Position numbers and translations under genes: made by a program
In this document: positions 63,965 to 64,000 of the stretch, piece after piece
Layout: every line of letters begins with the position of its first letter
Position numbering within the stretch: the first letter of the stretch is position 1
From: Chromatiales bacterium
GTDB taxonomy: Bacteria; Pseudomonadota; Gammaproteobacteria; UBA6429
Length of the DNA stretch: 64,000 nt
Assembly (NCBI GenBank): GCA_027076405.1
Contig: JALTJN010000362.1
Location: 62,001-126,000, forward strand
Reading direction: 5' to 3'
Notes under the pieces: model-generated
Told to the model about the DNA's origin: nothing
Databases searched by the model: none
What the model saw: only the letters and a program-made list of their open reading frames with translations

Positions 63965-64000
63965 AATCATATCCTTGAAGTTTTTTAAAAAAAAACTATG

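Overview
The window is chromosomal DNA of a gammaproteobacterium with moderately low GC. The evidence is gene order: algC-argB-slmA next to pyrE/xthA, pilTU-yggS-proC-yggT-yggU, gshB-tonB-yqgE-yqgF-pyrR-pyrB-pyrC, and the complete pilGHIJK-chpABC cluster are arrangements best known from Pseudomonas and relatives. The genus cannot be fixed from sequence alone. I saw no rRNA, tRNA, CRISPR array, intact insertion sequence or prophage.

Layout. 1-2.9 kb: phosphomannomutase (probably cut by the window edge), argB, slmA. 3-6.5 kb: a coiled-coil secreted protein, a TSUP transporter, a short MscS channel, pyrE, and an ExoIII nuclease at the place where pseudomonads carry crc. 6.5-13.6 kb: a leftward aerotolerance-type operon (MoxR, DUF58, DUF4381, BatA, fused BatB-BatC, BatD). 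13.9-21.5 kb: AmpG-like permease, DsbD_2-type membrane protein, PhnA-like protein, DUF4426, a dynamin-like GTPase, yggU, yggT, proC. 21.5-23.8 kb: a small AT-rich accessory patch with an orphan HExxH protein and a lipoprotein. 23.8-31.2 kb: VOC protein, ion channel, spermidine-synthase-like protein, yggS, pilT, pilU, and a periplasmic-sensor GGDEF-EAL protein. 31.3-39.3 kb: leftward pyrimidine and glutathione genes. 39.6-51.5 kb: pilGHIJK-chpABC, the chemosensory system for twitching motility, which works with the PilT/PilU motors. 51.5-56.6 kb: rsmE, a small membrane protein, metF, ahcY and metK. 56.8-64 kb: a thioredoxin-like protein, a repeat lipoprotein, a hybrid kinase with a facing NarL-type regulator, and a chemoreceptor.

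The strongest regulatory result is in the methionine cycle. metK is preceded by a sigma-70-like promoter, a SAM-II-like pseudoknot aptamer and a 13-bp intrinsic terminator. The aptamer's 3' strand carries the same CTAAAGCGG segment as the terminator's 3' arm, which suggests a SAM-controlled antiterminator. ahcY, the next gene in the same direction, has a clear SAH riboswitch. The two switches should respond in opposite ways to product (SAM, off) and substrate (SAH, on).

Other points of interest: the pyrB-linked dihydroorotase has lost only its HxH metal pair; a diverged copy of the last codons of the PyrK-like gene lies just beyond its stop; a family of nested inverted repeats of the CCAC-GAGGACAC type flanks metK; and one intergenic region holds a decayed thioredoxin-family fragment.
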